NCBI RefSeq assembly: GCF_020700235.1
Contig: NZ_CP085301.1
Location: 930,001 to 994,000, forward strand
Reading direction: 5' to 3'
Length of the DNA: 64,000 nt
Source: Haladaptatus pallidirubidus
GTDB taxonomy: Archaea; Halobacteriota; Halobacteria; Halobacteriales; Haladaptataceae
Shown in pieces: positions 36,543 through 45,991 of the stretch. The notes beneath the pieces are model-generated. The model was not told where the DNA came from. It saw nothing but the letters and a program-made list of their open reading frames with translations, and did no database searches. How positions within the stretch are numbered: the stretch's first letter is position 1; each line of letters opens with the position of its first letter. The position numbers were made by a program, and so were the translations under genes.

Positions 36543-37688
36543 TCAGTGCGCGAACAGGCTGGCGTGAACCGGCGCGAATCGTCCCGTTTCGGATTCGAGG
36601 AATCGGCGAATCGGCGGCCCGACCGATTCGGGTTCGGTGAGAAAAGCGTCGTGTCCGTGGTCGCTCTCGATGACGCGATGGGTCGTTTCGACGCCCGCAT
36701 CACGGAACGCCGATTCGAGGCGGTTCGACTGTCCGACCGTAAAGTGCCAGTCACCCGAAATAGACAGCACGAGGGCCTCACCGTCGAATTCGGCGAGCGC
36801 GCCGGCGTCGGAATCGTAGCCCGCTGAAAGGTCGTAATTCTCCATCGCGTGCGTGAGCGCGAGGTAGCTGTTCGCGTCGAATCGTTCGACGAATTTCCGC
36901 GCTTGATAGTCGAGATAGCTCTCCACGTCGCGGTAGGAGTCGGGCGCAAACGCCGGAGACGATTCGTCCGAATCGTCTCCGGCACCGAACCCACGAGGCG
37001 GACAGTCGGCGAATCGCCTGCCGAACTTCTCGGCCATCGAATCCTTCGAAAGGTACGTGACGTGTCCCAGCTGTCGAGCCAGGGCCAACCCGGTATCGGG
37101 ATGGTCGGGGTAGTAATCGCCGCCCTGCCACGCCGGGTCGGAGACGATTGCCCGCCGAGAAACCGCCGAGAGGGCGAGCAGTTGCGGGTCGAGACGCGCG
37201 GACGTGGCGATTGGAATCACCTTCTCGACGCGGTTCGGAAACCGCGTCGCCCATTCGAGGGCGTTCATGCCACCAACGCTTCCGCCGACCACCGCCCGAA
37301 GTCTCCCGATTCCGAGGTGGTCGAGCAGGCGACGCTGAGCGCGCGTCCAATCGCCGACGGTGACCGCCGGGAAGTTCGATCCGTATGGTTCGCCCGTTTC
37401 GGGATTCGTGCTCTGTGGCCCGGTCGTTCCGTAGCACGACCCGGGAACGTTCGCGCAGATGACGAATCGCTTTCGCGTGTCGATGGGTTTGCCCGGCCCG
37501 ACCATATCGTTCCACCAACCGGTTCCTTGGCCGTCGGGGATTCCCCGAACCTGCTGACTGCCGGTGAGGGCGTGACAGACGAGAACCGCGTTGTTTCCGG
37601 TGTGTTCGCCGTAGGTTTCGTAGGCGACCTCCAACTCCGGAACCCGCCCGCCGGATTCGAACTCGAACGACCCGAGAGAGACGGTCAT
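36543..37688 (-). CDS. metX: Homoserine O-acetyltransferase
   Basis: A 381-residue alpha/beta-hydrolase enzyme that acetylates homoserine for methionine and homocysteine synthesis. Nucleophile elbow is [13 protein letters not shown], and the substrate motif [15 protein letters not shown] is diagnostic of MetX. The catalytic Asp/His are near the C-terminus ([26 protein letters not shown]). The start is ATG at 37688 ([14 protein letters not shown]); it overlaps the stop of the upstream metY gene (ATGA). The same frame stays open upstream through metY without a stop, but that part is antisense-like noise. Confidence 0.95.
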   Translation of the reverse strand: MTVSLGSFEFESGGRVPELEVAYETYGEHTGNNAVLVCHALTGSQQVRGIPDGQGTGWWNDMVGPGKPIDTRKRFVICANVPGSCYGTTGPQSTNPETGEPYGSNFPAVTVGDWTRAQRRLLDHLGIGRLRAVVGGSVGGMNALEWATRFPNRVEKVIPIATSARLDPQLLALSAVSRRAIVSDPAWQGGDYYPDHPDTGLALARQLGHVTYLSKDSMAEKFGRRFADCPPRGFGAGDDSDESSPAFAPDSYRDVESYLDYQARKFVERFDANSYLALTHAMENYDLSAGYDSDAGALAEFDGEALVLSISGDWHFTVGQSNRLESAFRDAGVETTHRVIESDHGHDAFLTEPESVGPPIRRFLESETGRFAPVHASLFAH

Positions 37689-38962
37689 CGTGTGGCCACC
37701 TCGATTGCCGAATCGAGGTCGGCGAGGATGTCCGCGGGGTCTTCGATGCCGACCGAAAGACGAACCAAATCGCGGGTTACGCCGGCCGATTGCTGCTCTT
37801 CCGGCGAGAGTTGGGCGTGCGTCGTGCTTGCGGGGTGGATGACCAGCGTTTTGGCGTCGCCGATGTTGGCGAGGAAAGACGCGAGTTCGACCTCCTCGCA
37901 GAACGTCTTGCTGGCCTCGTACTCGCCGAGGCCGAAGGCGATCATGCCGCCGTAGCCCCCCCGTAAATATCGATTTGCACTTCCGTGCGTTTCGTGGGAT
38001 TCGAGTCCGGGATAGGCGACCCACGCCACCTCGTCGTGGTCTGCGAGATACTCCGCGACGATGGCGGCGTTTTCGCAGTGGCGAGCCATTCGAAGGGGAA
38101 GCGTTTCCAACCCTTGGATCGTTTGCCACGCGTCGAAGGGAGACTGCTGGTTGCCGAGGCTTCGGAGCGACCGAAATCGAACCGCGGTGGCGAGCGGTGC
38201 GTCGGAGAAATCCCGCGAGAAGTCGATGCCGTGGTAGGCGGGGTTGTCGCCGGACAGTTCCGGATAGTCGTCCCAGTCGAAAGTACCCCCGTCCACGAGG
38301 ACGCCGCCGACCGTCGTTCCGCTTCCGTGGAGCCACTTCGTCGTGGACTCCCAGACCACGTCCGCGCCGTGGTCGAGGGGACGACAGAGTGCGGGCGTGG
38401 CGAAGGTGTTGTCCACCACGAGCGGAACGCCGTGGTCGTGTGCGATTTCGGCCACGCGCTCGAAATCGGGCGTGACGAGCGACGGATTGCCGATGGTTTC
38501 GACGTGGACGAAGGCGGTGTCCTCGTCGATTGCCTCGGCGTAGCCCCCGTACTCCAGCGTTTCCACGAATCGAGCCTCGATTCCGCGGCGGGACGCGGTG
38601 TGCGAGAAGTAGGCCGTCGTCCCGCCGTAGGTGTCGGTCGAGACGACGACGTTGTCGCCAGCCGCCGCGAGGACGAGCGTGAGCGAGTCGAGCGCCGCCA
38701 TCCCGCTGGCGGTGGCGACCGCGTCGTCGCCGCCTTCGAGCGAGGCGATTCGCTCTTCCAGCATCTCGACGGTCGGGTTGCTCAGGCGGGAATAGATGTG
38801 CCCGTTGGCCTCCAGAGCGTACAGTTCCGCGGCGTGGTCGGCGTCCTCGAAGGCGTAGGATGTCGTTTGGTAGAGGGGCGGAGCAACCGCCCCTGTCGTG
38901 GGGTCAGGCTCCTGCCCCGCGTGGACGCTCCGGGTGTCGAATCGGGGCTGGTCGTCGCTCAT
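37685..38962 (-). CDS. metY: O-acetylhomoserine sulfhydrylase / aminocarboxypropyltransferase
   Basis: A 425-residue Cys/Met-metabolism PLP enzyme that makes homocysteine from O-acetylhomoserine and sulfide, using the product of metX. Markers are the N-terminus [20 protein letters not shown], the PLP-lysine segment [15 protein letters not shown] and the long MetY-type insertion rather than the shorter cystathionine synthase form. A TATAAAA box on the minus strand is centred about 28 bases upstream of the ATG, so the metY-metX transcript is probably leaderless. Confidence 0.93.
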   Translation of the reverse strand: MSDDQPRFDTRSVHAGQEPDPTTGAVAPPLYQTTSYAFEDADHAAELYALEANGHIYSRLSNPTVEMLEERIASLEGGDDAVATASGMAALDSLTLVLAAAGDNVVVSTDTYGGTTAYFSHTASRRGIEARFVETLEYGGYAEAIDEDTAFVHVETIGNPSLVTPDFERVAEIAHDHGVPLVVDNTFATPALCRPLDHGADVVWESTTKWLHGSGTTVGGVLVDGGTFDWDDYPELSGDNPAYHGIDFSRDFSDAPLATAVRFRSLRSLGNQQSPFDAWQTIQGLETLPLRMARHCENAAIVAEYLADHDEVAWVAYPGLESHETHGSANRYLRGGYGGMIAFGLGEYEASKTFCEEVELASFLANIGDAKTLVIHPASTTHAQLSPEEQQSAGVTRDLVRLSVGIEDPADILADLDSAIEVATR

Positions 38963-38986
38963 GTGTAGTAAGCATATTTCTACAGA

Positions 38987-38995
38987 ATTTTATAA
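38987..38995 (-). promoter_or_regulatory. TATA box of metY-metX
   Basis: TTATAAAAT on the minus strand, centred about 29 bases before the metY ATG. It predicts a leaderless bicistronic mRNA. Confidence 0.55.
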
Positions 38996-39050
38996 CCAGC
39001 AGTTACGGCAACGTTTGCAGAGCGTGCTAACACGTGGCGAATGGGAGTGG

Positions 39051-39234
39051 TTACGACGAAAGATATGCAAGCAACCACGCGATTACGGTGCAGAAGACGG
39101 CGACTACACTGCCCTGATGGAGTTCCAGTTCAGAGCAATGTGAATCCGGCGAGTTCGATGAAAACGAGAAACAAAACGAGTGTCGTGAGGAGATTTTGTT
39201 GTTTCTGGAGGCGTTCGATATTCGAGTCAGTCAT
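39051..39234 (-). pseudogene. Frameshifted small membrane-protein gene (MTDSN family copy 1)
   Basis: Starting at ATG 39234 the frame reads MTDSNIERLQKQQNLLTT, then a membrane helix, and stops at TGA 39130-39132. In the next frame the sequence continues as SELELHQGSVVAVFCTVIAW and ends LLAYLSS before a TAA at 39051-39053. Joined by a one-base shift it would give about 60 residues that align along their length with the intact gene at 39296..39499, which also starts MTDSN. It is either a decayed paralogue, a sequencing error, or a programmed shift. Nothing in the flanking bases (TTGCTCTGAAC) resembles a known slippery site. Confidence 0.55.
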
Positions 39235-39295
39235 CACCTATCGGTAGTCATTTTCCTATCATAATCGCTTCGAACGACGGAAAACGGTCGGGAAA

Positions 39296-39499
39296 TCACG
39301 ACGTAATGATGACCGAGATTCCCGCCAACAGCACCAAAACGATGACGAGCGAGAGCATGGAGAAGAAACTATTACCAACGCTAGTTATCGTCAGTAGTTC
39401 CCCGGCCAGCTTGAGAAATTCGAAGAGAACGAGGAAAGCCAGCAATCGAGCGATTTTGTCCAATTTTCGGTGAATTTCTGGCGTATTGGAGTCTGTCAT
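39296..39499 (-). CDS. Small two-helix membrane protein (MTDSN family copy 2)
   Basis: A 67-residue protein, MTDSNTPEIHRKLDKIARLLAFL, followed by two hydrophobic helices, the second NSFFSMLSLVIVLVLLAGIS. Copy 1 lies just downstream on the same strand. The repeated N-terminus and matching helix positions make this a tandem duplication. A GCTTTC-TTC-GAAAGC hairpin lies upstream of the start. Function unknown. Confidence 0.65.
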   Translation of the reverse strand: MTDSNTPEIHRKLDKIARLLAFLVLFEFLKLAGELLTITSVGNSFFSMLSLVIVLVLLAGISVIITS

Positions 39500-39609
39500 C
39501 GACTAATCGTTTCGGCTTTCGAAGAAAGCGTTTTTGAATCGACAACTTACACTGCCGGGCTATCGCTTGGCACGCAACGGCAAAGGTCACAGACTGCATT
39601 TGTGTCGGT

Positions 39610-40236
39610 ATGACCCCGCCCGAAACACCCACCGGATACCGTCAGCCGATCCGATTTCGCTACTCGTCGCTTCTGCTCGGGGTTTGTTCCGTCATCGTGT
39701 TCGTCGTCTCCGCAGTCGGATTCGGATTTTTGCTCTGGTTCTTTCAGGGCAGACCGGACGAACTCACGATTAGCATCAGCATCAGCGGTGGGCGTGATTT
39801 TCTCCCGCTGTTCGCCGGACTCGGCGTCTTCGTCGGCACGCTGGTCGTCCACGAAGCGATTCACGGCCTCGTCTTTCGGCGACTGGGCTACCGCGTCTCC
39901 TATGGATTCGAACCGCGGATTCCCGCGCTCTACACCGCCGCGTTCGGCCAGTTCGTCACGCGGCGGGACAACATGCTGGTCGGCGTTGCACCCCTCGTTG
40001 TGATGACGCTCGTCGGGATTCCACTGCTGGCCGGGCCGATGCCGGTTGCATTGGCGGCGTATTTCGCCCTGCTGGTCAACACGTCGGGGGCCGTCGGCGA
40101 CCTGTATCTCCTGTGGCGACTCCGGCGGATGCCCACTGAAACCGTCCTCTACGACACGGACATCAGGCACAGCTACATCTTCGAACCCGCGAGCGACACC
40201 GCTATAGGCGTCGGGAAACTCGAACAAAACCGATGA
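39610..40236 (+). CDS. DUF3267-like membrane metalloprotease
   Basis: A 208-residue membrane protein with about five hydrophobic segments. The third begins with VGTLVVHEAIHGLVF, an HExxH zinc motif embedded in a helix, as in the DUF3267/site-2-protease-like families. A proline-rich N-terminal tail (MTPPETPTGYRQPIRF) is cytoplasmic. It could cleave membrane-bound substrates, but this is inferred from the motif only. It overlaps the next small gene by 4 bases. Confidence 0.75.
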   Translation: MTPPETPTGYRQPIRFRYSSLLLGVCSVIVFVVSAVGFGFLLWFFQGRPDELTISISISGGRDFLPLFAGLGVFVGTLVVHEAIHGLVFRRLGYRVSYGFEPRIPALYTAAFGQFVTRRDNMLVGVAPLVVMTLVGIPLLAGPMPVALAAYFALLVNTSGAVGDLYLLWRLRRMPTETVLYDTDIRHSYIFEPASDTAIGVGKLEQNR

Positions 40237-40442
40237 AAAAGCGCACGTTCGTTCTGCTCGGATTCGGCGCGTTCGGCCTCATCCTCCTGAGTTTTCTCCT
40301 GCTCGGATTCGGACGACTCCTCTTTTCCTATGAAACCGCGCGGTATCTCTCCGCACCGACGATGTTTCTCTCATTCGCGCTCGTTCTTGTTCTGTTAGTT
40401 CAGTCCATTCTCACGGCGACGGGACTGTCTGAGCTAAAATAG
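40233..40442 (+). CDS. Small two-helix membrane protein coupled to the DUF3267-like protease
   Basis: A 69-residue protein (MKKRTFVLLGFGAFGLILL) with two hydrophobic segments (residues 5-30 and 42-60). Its ATG overlaps the stop of the protease gene (ATGA), suggesting a shared operon and possibly a role as an accessory subunit. Confidence 0.7.
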   Translation: MKKRTFVLLGFGAFGLILLSFLLLGFGRLLFSYETARYLSAPTMFLSFALVLVLLVQSILTATGLSELK

Positions 40443-40460
40443 TCGAGTTCGTTCCACAAA

Positions 40461-41084
40461 TCACAGTTCGTCCTGCAACGAGCGATATCTTCGCACCCAC
40501 CACACTTGAAGTGGCACAATGAGGAGCGGCGTCCAGTACGCAAGGTTGAGACTGACCACACTCACCAGCATCGAAAACAGGAAGACGGCGGGAGCGGTGA
40601 GACCACGAAGGGAAATCAACCAAGCATCATGTGTGCTGATTTCCTCGGTCGTAAAACCGCGCCGCGCGGCGTACCACCACGTCGCCGTCATCGTCACGCC
40701 GACGAGTGCGAAGTTCGTCGCGTACAACCCCCACGTGAGTCGGGTCGAGTACGTCCCGACCAATTCCGTCGGAAACGGGAGGAACGAGATAGTGAGCAGG
40801 AACAACAGGTTCAGATAGAGGAGGATTCTGTCGTGGTGCTCTATCTGCTGAAAGATGTTCTGATGGATGACCCAGTACAATCCGACGGCGAAGAAACTCA
40901 ACAAGTAACTGAACAGTAACGACTGGAATTCGAGAAGCTGGGAGGGGAGTTGGCTGTCTGCTTGTGCCGGTGGAACGGTCGGCACCTCGAACTGGAGCAC
41001 CAATAGCGTCAAGACGATGGCGAAGACGCCGTCGCTGATAGCTTCGATCCGATCCGTTCCCTCACCTTCTACTACCCGAACCAT
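40461..41084 (-). CDS. TMEM175 (DUF1211) family channel-like protein
   Basis: A 207-residue membrane protein. The N-terminus MVRVVEGEGTDRIEAISDGV contains RIEAISD, which corresponds to the RxxxFSD selectivity-related motif of the TMEM175 family, with Ile in place of Phe. Six hydrophobic segments match the single-domain prokaryotic form that assembles as tetramers conducting potassium. I use the ATG at 41084 to keep this N-terminus; an upstream in-frame extension to 41231 is basic and unlike the family. Channel function is inferred from homology only. Confidence 0.75.
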   Translation of the reverse strand: MVRVVEGEGTDRIEAISDGVFAIVLTLLVLQFEVPTVPPAQADSQLPSQLLEFQSLLFSYLLSFFAVGLYWVIHQNIFQQIEHHDRILLYLNLLFLLTISFLPFPTELVGTYSTRLTWGLYATNFALVGVTMTATWWYAARRGFTTEEISTHDAWLISLRGLTAPAVFLFSMLVSVVSLNLAYWTPLLIVPLQVWWVRRYRSLQDEL

Positions 41085-41136
41085 AGCGGGTATTTCGACG
41101 TGATTACAGGTAAGTACACCTGTCGATTCGCCCGAT

Positions 41137-42306
41137 TCAGCGCAACTGTTCTCGCCCCGCTGCCATTCCGGCCTCCAAATCCACGTCTTCTCCGACCTCG
41201 TGGAACGCCTCGCCGATGGCGCGCACGCCACGAAGAATCTGCTCCGACGAGAGATTGCCCATGTTGCTCACGCGGAAGATTTCGCCGCCGAGATGGGCCT
41301 GCCCGCCGCTGATGCTGACACTGCGGTCGGTCACCGCGTCGAAGAAATCGTCCGGATTCTCGCGGACGCCCGCGGGAAGTGAAACGGCGGTCAGCGTGTT
41401 CGAATACTCGGATTCGTCGTTTCGCTCGGGAAACATCGACAATCCCATCGCCATGAACGCGGCGCGGAACGCCCGCGATTGGCTCCGATGGCGGGAAATT
41501 CGTTCCGGCATGCCCTCTTCTTCGATCCGCTCGACTGCGACCGCGAGGCCGCGAAACAGCGGGACGGCGCTCGTGAAGGGAGTCTGGTGGGAATCCGCCT
41601 TCCGGAGATGCCAATCTAAATCCTCGTAAAACGGCGCGTTCTCGCCGTCGAAGGCTTCCTGTGCACGGGGCGTGGCGTACATCGCGCTGGTTCCCGGCGG
41701 GGCCGCGAGGCATTTCTGGGCGTCCGTAACCGCGACGTCGACGTTCCATTCGTCCACGAGGAACTCGTCGCCGCCGAGGGAGGTGACGCCGTCAACGACG
41801 AAGCAGGCGTCGTGCTCCTCGGCGATTTCACCGACTTCGGCGACCGGATTTAGCAGTCCGGTGCTCGTTTCGTTGTGAATCATCGTGACGACTTTCGTGT
41901 CGTCGCTGACGGCCTCCGCGACGGTCTCCGGGTCGATGGAGTGTCCCCAATCGAACTCGACAGGGGTGACGTTCGCGTACCGGTCGGCGATTCGCTTGAA
42001 TCGCCGACCGAACTTTCCGTTGACGACCGTGACGACCTCGTCGCTCTCGCCGGCGAGGTTGGCGACGGCGGCCTCCATCGCCATCGTTGCGGTTCCGTTG
42101 AAGATGAGGCTGGTACCGCCGCTCGTCGTCGGCGTTGCGTCGAGCGACGACCGCTCGAAGATATAATTGAGACTGTTCTGTGCGCGCTCGTACACCGATT
42201 CGAACTCCGAGGAGCGGTGCGAAACCATCGGTTCGCTCATCGCGGTTCGAACCTCACGCGCGAGGGGAACCGGGCCGGGGTTGAGTAGGAGAAAATCCTC
42301 TCGCAT
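41137..42306 (-). CDS. PLP-dependent aminotransferase (serine/alanine-glyoxylate type)
   Basis: A 389-residue class V aminotransferase. It starts MREDFLLLNPGPVPLAREVRTAM, the standard start of the serine-pyruvate/alanine-glyoxylate group. The PLP lysine is in TDAQKCLAAPPGTS, preceded by VVDGVTSLGGDEF. It is likely to link serine, alanine or phosphonate-type amines to glyoxylate or pyruvate; the actual pair is not resolved by sequence. Confidence 0.88.
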   Translation of the reverse strand: MREDFLLLNPGPVPLAREVRTAMSEPMVSHRSSEFESVYERAQNSLNYIFERSSLDATPTTSGGTSLIFNGTATMAMEAAVANLAGESDEVVTVVNGKFGRRFKRIADRYANVTPVEFDWGHSIDPETVAEAVSDDTKVVTMIHNETSTGLLNPVAEVGEIAEEHDACFVVDGVTSLGGDEFLVDEWNVDVAVTDAQKCLAAPPGTSAMYATPRAQEAFDGENAPFYEDLDWHLRKADSHQTPFTSAVPLFRGLAVAVERIEEEGMPERISRHRSQSRAFRAAFMAMGLSMFPERNDESEYSNTLTAVSLPAGVRENPDDFFDAVTDRSVSISGGQAHLGGEIFRVSNMGNLSSEQILRGVRAIGEAFHEVGEDVDLEAGMAAGREQLR

Positions 42307-42664
42307 ACTGGTTCGTTCAACCTCCCACTAAATAAGCGTCGTGCGGGGCGCAATTTCCGCCACTTGTCGTCGCGTCAAATTATACCACGCAATAATTTCT
42401 CAAAATGTAGGGCAGTATTAATCCGGATAACAATCTCTAGCGCATCAGACGTTATTTGAGATCGGTGTCGAATAAACGGGTAGACGGTCGTTTTATGCTC
42501 GCTGGGGTGGGCGAATTGCGAACGTTTTCGAAAAGCGGACGCAAACGCTCTCGGAAGCTCGAAACAGTGGCGACCTCGAACGAGGAATCGACGGGAATCG
42601 CCAGCCAAGTTTAGTTCACGGTCGAAAACGGACTTGAGAAATCGAGTCGTCCACGCTCAGTGTA
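42307..42664. other. Non-coding gap between the aminotransferase and AIM24 genes
   Basis: About 358 bases. The first part is AT-rich and holds promoter-like sequence for the aminotransferase. I see only a weak 39-codon frame (ATG 42495, MLAGVGELRTFSKSGRKRSR) with no clear promoter or homology, which I do not call as a gene. Short inverted repeats are scattered without a convincing structure. Confidence 0.4.
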
Positions 42665-43366
42665 CTATTTCGCCGATTCGCCCTTGGCACCCGTTTCACT
42701 CCCTCCTCCGGATTGGTTCCTGACCATCCACGCCAGAAGCGACGCCGGACTGCGCGACTGCGTCCAAATGGTTCCCGGCCCTTCGAACTCGCACAGGAGT
42801 CCATCACCGCTTTCGGAGATAGAACCCGCGCCGCTCACCCGACGAACCGAAAAATCGACCCCGCCCTCGAACGCGACGACGTGACCCGTGTCCACGACGT
42901 ACCCTTCCTCGGGATTGAGGCTGACGACCGAAAGTGCGCCGTAACTCGACAAAAACGACGAGCCGGTGCCGGACAGCGTGAGCAGAAAATCACCCTCGCA
43001 TTCGACGAACGTCTCCTCGCGGCTGAACTCCGCATCGAACACGATCGCATCTTCCACCGCGAGGAACGAACGCGAGGGAGCGTACAACGTTTCATCACGG
43101 AGTTTAAAGTGAAAAATATCGCCCGGAAACGGCGGTGCCAGCGTGACAGTACCGGGTCGCTGCGACGTGAACGCCGTCGAAAAGGGACGGTGGTTCTCAT
43201 CGAGAACGTAGTTCAGCGATTTAATCTCGTCATCTCCACTCCCCATGATTTTGACCCCTTCCGAATAGCTGACCAGCGACCCCGCTTCGGCTCGAATCAC
43301 CTCCCCCGTATCCAGCGTCATATCGAGTTGTGCGAACCCCGGTTGATTCGTAATTTCGTGCTCCAT
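42665..43366 (-). CDS. AIM24/TIGR00266 family protein
   Basis: A 233-residue cytoplasmic beta-rich protein with the family start EHEITNQPGFAQLDMTLDTGE and the repeated pattern ILIAGGSL... typical of AIM24 (here IRAEAGSLVSYSEGVKIMG). ATG at 43366 gives this N-terminus; upstream in-frame codons are basic and unlike the family. The biochemical role of the family in prokaryotes is unknown. Confidence 0.82.
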   Translation of the reverse strand: MEHEITNQPGFAQLDMTLDTGEVIRAEAGSLVSYSEGVKIMGSGDDEIKSLNYVLDENHRPFSTAFTSQRPGTVTLAPPFPGDIFHFKLRDETLYAPSRSFLAVEDAIVFDAEFSREETFVECEGDFLLTLSGTGSSFLSSYGALSVVSLNPEEGYVVDTGHVVAFEGGVDFSVRRVSGAGSISESGDGLLCEFEGPGTIWTQSRSPASLLAWMVRNQSGGGSETGAKGESAK

Positions 43367-43631
43367 ACTCGCACGAAACACAGCACGAAGCCCCATAGCC
43401 CTCGTGGCCTCCTGACTCGCGTTTGATGTGCTCGCAGAGAGGAAGTTTGTGTGGAATGGGAAATTGCGACGAATGGACGAGGGGAACGTAATACCGTTTT
43501 TCGAGCACGTTGCTGGATACCGCCGACACATATCAGTCACAATATCGACGCGTCTCATGTCAGACACAAGTACACTCCGAAGACGAGAATGAACGAGTTA
43601 AAACGCTCGACCGACCTACTGTCCCGGTAGA

Positions 43632-44423
43632 ATGCCAGTTGCGGAACACGACGGCGTCTCGCTGTACTACGAGACGGATGGAACGGCGAGCAATGATACG
43701 GTCGCGTTCATCGAGGACACGGGGTACGGCGCATGGCAGTGGGGGTGGCAACACGCCGCCATCGCCGGTCCCTTCGAATCGGTGGTATGGGACAACCGCG
43801 GAACCGGGCGCTCCGACGCCCCGGACGGGCCGTATTCTATTTCGCAGATGGTGAGCGACCTCGATGCGGTGTTGACCGACCACAACTGCCGAAAAGCGCA
43901 TCTCGTCGGTGCCGGACTGGGAGGAATGGTCGCGCTTCAGTACGCCACAGATTATTCGCGGGCGAAAACGCTGACGCTCATCGGCACGGCGGCCGATGGG
44001 TCTCGACTCTCGCCGAAAGTTCGAGACCGACTGCTCGTCGAGAAAACGCCGGATGCACTCCACGAATCGCTTCGTCCGGTGGTGAGCGAGGAAGCCTTCG
44101 ACGCCGGATTGGAAGACCTCGTAGAGTGGCGGTTAGAAGACGACGCCGCGCTCGACGCTCAGCGCGCGCAGTTCGAAGCCGTGGAGAGCTTCGACGTGAG
44201 CGATAGCCTGTTCGAAATTACGACCCCGACGTTGGTGCTTCACGGAACCGAGGATGAAGTCTTCCCGGTCGAAGCAGGTCGGGAACTGGCGAGCGGACTG
44301 CCGCGAGGCGACCTGCGGGAGTTCGATGGCGCGCCCCACCTCGTTCACATCGAGCGTTCGAAGGAGGTTAACGACGAACTGCTGGAATTTCTGGAGGCGA
44401 ACGCGGACGAAACGTTCGAGTGA
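43632..44423 (+). CDS. Alpha/beta hydrolase-fold protein lacking the nucleophile serine
   Basis: A 263-residue alpha/beta-hydrolase fold protein. Fold elements are present: VVWDNRGTGRSDAP, HGTEDEVFPVE for the acid, and APHLVHIE for the histidine. However, the nucleophile elbow, which should read GxSxG, is VGAGLGGMV: the position of the serine is glycine 95. Unless another residue substitutes, it cannot act as a serine hydrolase. It is followed 51 bases downstream by an acyl-CoA-ligase-like gene that has also lost active-site residues. Confidence 0.82.
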   Translation: MPVAEHDGVSLYYETDGTASNDTVAFIEDTGYGAWQWGWQHAAIAGPFESVVWDNRGTGRSDAPDGPYSISQMVSDLDAVLTDHNCRKAHLVGAGLGGMVALQYATDYSRAKTLTLIGTAADGSRLSPKVRDRLLVEKTPDALHESLRPVVSEEAFDAGLEDLVEWRLEDDAALDAQRAQFEAVESFDVSDSLFEITTPTLVLHGTEDEVFPVEAGRELASGLPRGDLREFDGAPHLVHIERSKEVNDELLEFLEANADETFE

Positions 44424-44474
44424 GTTTCGGACTTTCACAGAAGCACACAGAACTGCTAACACAGTTCACGTTCA

Positions 44475-45929
44475 ATGGAGGGTATGTCGCTGTCACTGGA
44501 GCGACGCGCCGACCTTTGGGGGAATCGAGTCGCAGTCGTCGAGGAAGGCGAGGAAATAACCTACGCGGAACTGGCTCGCCGGGTAAAATCCGCCGCAAAC
44601 AGACTGGCCGAACTGGGCATCGACTCCGGCGACCGAGTCGCCGTCGTCTCTCGAAATCGGGTCGAAGTACTCGTTCTGCTGTTCGCCACGTGGCGCGTCG
44701 GCGGCGTGTTCGCGCCGGTTTCGCATCGTCTCACGCCCGCGACCGTTTCGCGCCCGATGGAGCAAATTAAGCCGGATGTCGTACTGTTCGAATCGGCACA
44801 GCGCGACCTCGTCAGACAGTTCGACGCCCACTCGTTCGAGGAGATAGAACTGGAAGAACCGACAGTAGCGGTGGAATCGACCGCGGACGCGACCGATTCC
44901 ACACGCGCAAAATCCCCCCACCGAACAACGACAATCGAGAAAGATGAAACGTTCCTCCTCGTTAACACCGACGAAGGCGGGAACGTCGTCCGCATATCCA
45001 GACGGGCAGTCGAATGGAACTGCATCACTGCGGTTTCGGGATTCGGATTGGGCAGAACCGACTGCACCCTCCCACTGCTCCCGCTATCGCTTTCCGATTG
45101 CCTGTTCAGATTCGTTTTACCACTGCTTACCGTCGGTGGGTGCGTCGTCCTTCAGCGTGCGTTCGATCCGGAACGCGCACTGGCGGCAATCGAACGGCAC
45201 GGGATTACCTGTCTCGATGGCGGCCCGACCGAATTTCGAGGATTGGTCGATACCAACGGAGAACCGAATCGAGATTCACCCGGTTCGCTTTCCTCTGTCG
45301 ATTGGCTGACCACCCGCGCCCGCGTCCCGCCCGATGTGCGCGAAGCGTTTCCGGTGCCATTCGTCCGAGTGTACGGTCGCCCGGAAACCGGCCTGAACAT
45401 CCTTCGTGAGTCGCCCGAGAACGAGCGCACCGCACATCCGTTTCCGGACTGCGACGTTCGAATCGAGGACGAAACGGGCGAATTATTTGTTCGCGGGCCG
45501 ACCACTGCGAGTGGCTATCTCGGAGGCGAGAGGTTCGGCGAATGGGTTTCGACCGGCGACCTGTTCCGGCGCGAAAATGGCGGAGATGACGAAGACGAAT
45601 CCGCCGGATTCGTCTTCGTCGGGCGCGCCGACGAACCGTTCGAGAGCGAAGGAAAACGAATTCATCCCCGGGCAATCGAAACCGTTCTCGAATCGCATTC
45701 CGAGGTTCGGTCGGCGGGCGTTATCGAAGGAGTCGCGGAAACCGTCGGAGCGGCACCGAAAGCCGTCGTCGTCGGTGACGCGTCGCCGGGCGAACTGCGA
45801 GAGTTCGCGGAGGAACGACTCGCGCCGCACGAGGTTCCGCGGGCAATCGAAGTGGTCGCGTCGCTTCCCCGTCGTGCGACGGGCGAACTCGACCGGGCGG
45901 AACTGCGAGCGCGGTTCGGTGGAGGCTAG
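44475..45929 (+). CDS. AMP-binding/acyl-CoA synthetase-like protein with degenerate active site
   Basis: A 484-residue member of the acyl-adenylate-forming superfamily. Its N-terminal domain (EEITYAELARRVKSAANRLAELG), the YGRPETG motif, STGDLF and the hinge GRADEPFESEGKRIHPRAIE are recognisable. The ATP-binding P-loop, normally TSGTTGxPKG, is NTDEGGNVVRIS (residues 164-175). The near-universal C-terminal lysine (GKxxR) is glutamate 471 in TGELDRAEL. Both changes would prevent normal adenylation, so a regulatory or binding role, or a decayed enzyme, is more likely. Confidence 0.85.
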   Translation: MEGMSLSLERRADLWGNRVAVVEEGEEITYAELARRVKSAANRLAELGIDSGDRVAVVSRNRVEVLVLLFATWRVGGVFAPVSHRLTPATVSRPMEQIKPDVVLFESAQRDLVRQFDAHSFEEIELEEPTVAVESTADATDSTRAKSPHRTTTIEKDETFLLVNTDEGGNVVRISRRAVEWNCITAVSGFGLGRTDCTLPLLPLSLSDCLFRFVLPLLTVGGCVVLQRAFDPERALAAIERHGITCLDGGPTEFRGLVDTNGEPNRDSPGSLSSVDWLTTRARVPPDVREAFPVPFVRVYGRPETGLNILRESPENERTAHPFPDCDVRIEDETGELFVRGPTTASGYLGGERFGEWVSTGDLFRRENGGDDEDESAGFVFVGRADEPFESEGKRIHPRAIETVLESHSEVRSAGVIEGVAETVGAAPKAVVVGDASPGELREFAEERLAPHEVPRAIEVVASLPRRATGELDRAELRARFGGG

Positions 45930-45991
45930 TCAGGCGTAGATTTTCCGTTTGAGAAAAGTAAAATTTTTATTTAGAGTTAGAAATAGAAACC

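Noticed and set aside
36543..38336. A 597-codon frame on the minus strand extending metX through metY
   Set aside because: The part beyond 37688 lies over metY in another frame, is arginine-rich, and has no similarity to proteins. metX starts at 37688 with the expected N-terminus and an ATGA overlap.
42375..42608. 77-codon minus-strand frame in the gap after the aminotransferase
   Set aside because: Low complexity, basic and without a start signal or homology.
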